From Tubulanus polymorphus (taxonomy: Eukaryota > Nemertea > Palaeonemertea > Tubulaniformes > Tubulanidae), in the NCBI RefSeq assembly GCF_964204645.1, contig NC_134029.1:4721001-4785000 (forward strand): a stretch of 64,000 nucleotides of DNA, given 5' to 3'. Below, piece by piece: positions 63,549-64,000 of this stretch. Each line of letters begins with the position of its first letter. The first letter of the stretch is position 1. The translations under genes and the position numbers were made by a program. The notes under the pieces were generated by a model, which saw only the letters and a program-made list of their open reading frames with translations, did no database searches and had not been told where the DNA came from.

Positions 63549-64000
63549 AAGACAAACGACACTTGAGCCTCTGTATCTATTCTGACTAAGTACCGGTACC
63601 ATTTTCGTTCGGCTATTCCGGATTTTCTTCCAGGCTTCAGGACCGCTACAACGTGACGAATACTAATGTTCTTATTGCACTTACTACGATTCGATAAATA
63701 ACGCTATCATAACTCAAACGTGTTGTTCGTTATCGCAAATAAATCTTAGCAGTAACGACATCGGAGAGGCCAATCCAACCCTGACAGACGCGAGGCTTGT
63801 GAACAGTTGAAAGTATCACATATACCCATTAATGTCTGTAAGAAAAAGTTCTTTATTACTTAAAGCACAGGGCATTCATCATTATCGATTCTTTAATTTT
63901 GTTGTCGATACATTTATTTGAGTCGGGGAAGGCTTTGTACAATGTACAAATTGTTCTCGTAGTTTATGTTGATTAAATAGTGAACCGTAACTTAATTCAA

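Larger units (their letters stand above)
61816..64000. other. Downstream of GPCR, no gene recognised
   Basis: AT-rich, short ORFs only. A diverged direct repeat pair is present at 62727-62805 and 63463-63548. Confidence 0.6.

Noticed and set aside
1..64000. CRISPR array, operon or prokaryotic system
   Set aside because: Spliced animal genes throughout; the only tandem arrays are simple repeats.

Overview
The window is animal (metazoan) nuclear DNA: multi-exon genes with GT-AG introns, long AT-leaning introns, simple repeats and small DNA transposons. The main gene is teneurin, an animal synaptic adhesion receptor. Protein features and marine-invertebrate-style repeats suggest a lophotrochozoan such as a mollusc, annelid or brachiopod, but the sequence alone does not fix the phylum.

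Layout. (1) About 3.2-48.2 kb, + strand: an almost complete teneurin gene. I resolve 24 coding exons that join without a frame break into about 2,703 residues: proline-rich cytoplasmic region, one membrane helix, eight EGF repeats, a carboxypeptidase-regulatory-like/cysteine-rich block, NHL propeller, YD-repeat shell, Rhs core, Tox-GHH-like domain and a TCAP-like tail. Exon 1 begins inside a codon, so the usual first exon(s) probably lie upstream. Three further frame-compatible exons are proposed: a basic/His-rich 60-nt cassette (4570-4629), an alternative first exon (15445-15478) and a 30-nt microexon (40811-40840). (2) About 48.2-51.5 kb: teneurin 3' region with several poly(A) signals. (3) About 51.9-53.0 kb, - strand: a decayed beta-propeller (TRIM/NHL-type) fragment carrying an inverted repeat. 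(4) 56.0-58.2 kb, - strand: a complete seven-exon TMEM33 homologue, convergent with teneurin. (5) 58.37-59.54 kb: a foldback hAT-like element with an 8-bp target duplication, beginning about 160 bp upstream of the TMEM33 start codon. (6) 60.7-61.8 kb, + strand: an intronless rhodopsin-class GPCR. (7) 61.8-64 kb: no gene seen, one diverged repeat pair.

The genes are not an operon or pathway cluster. Teneurins act at the cell surface through homophilic and latrophilin contacts, TMEM33 is an ER membrane protein, and the GPCR is an orphan of probable peptide type. I see no evidence for a wholly new system. The strongest novel points are the candidate alternative teneurin exons, the GC-AG intron and the foldback transposon.
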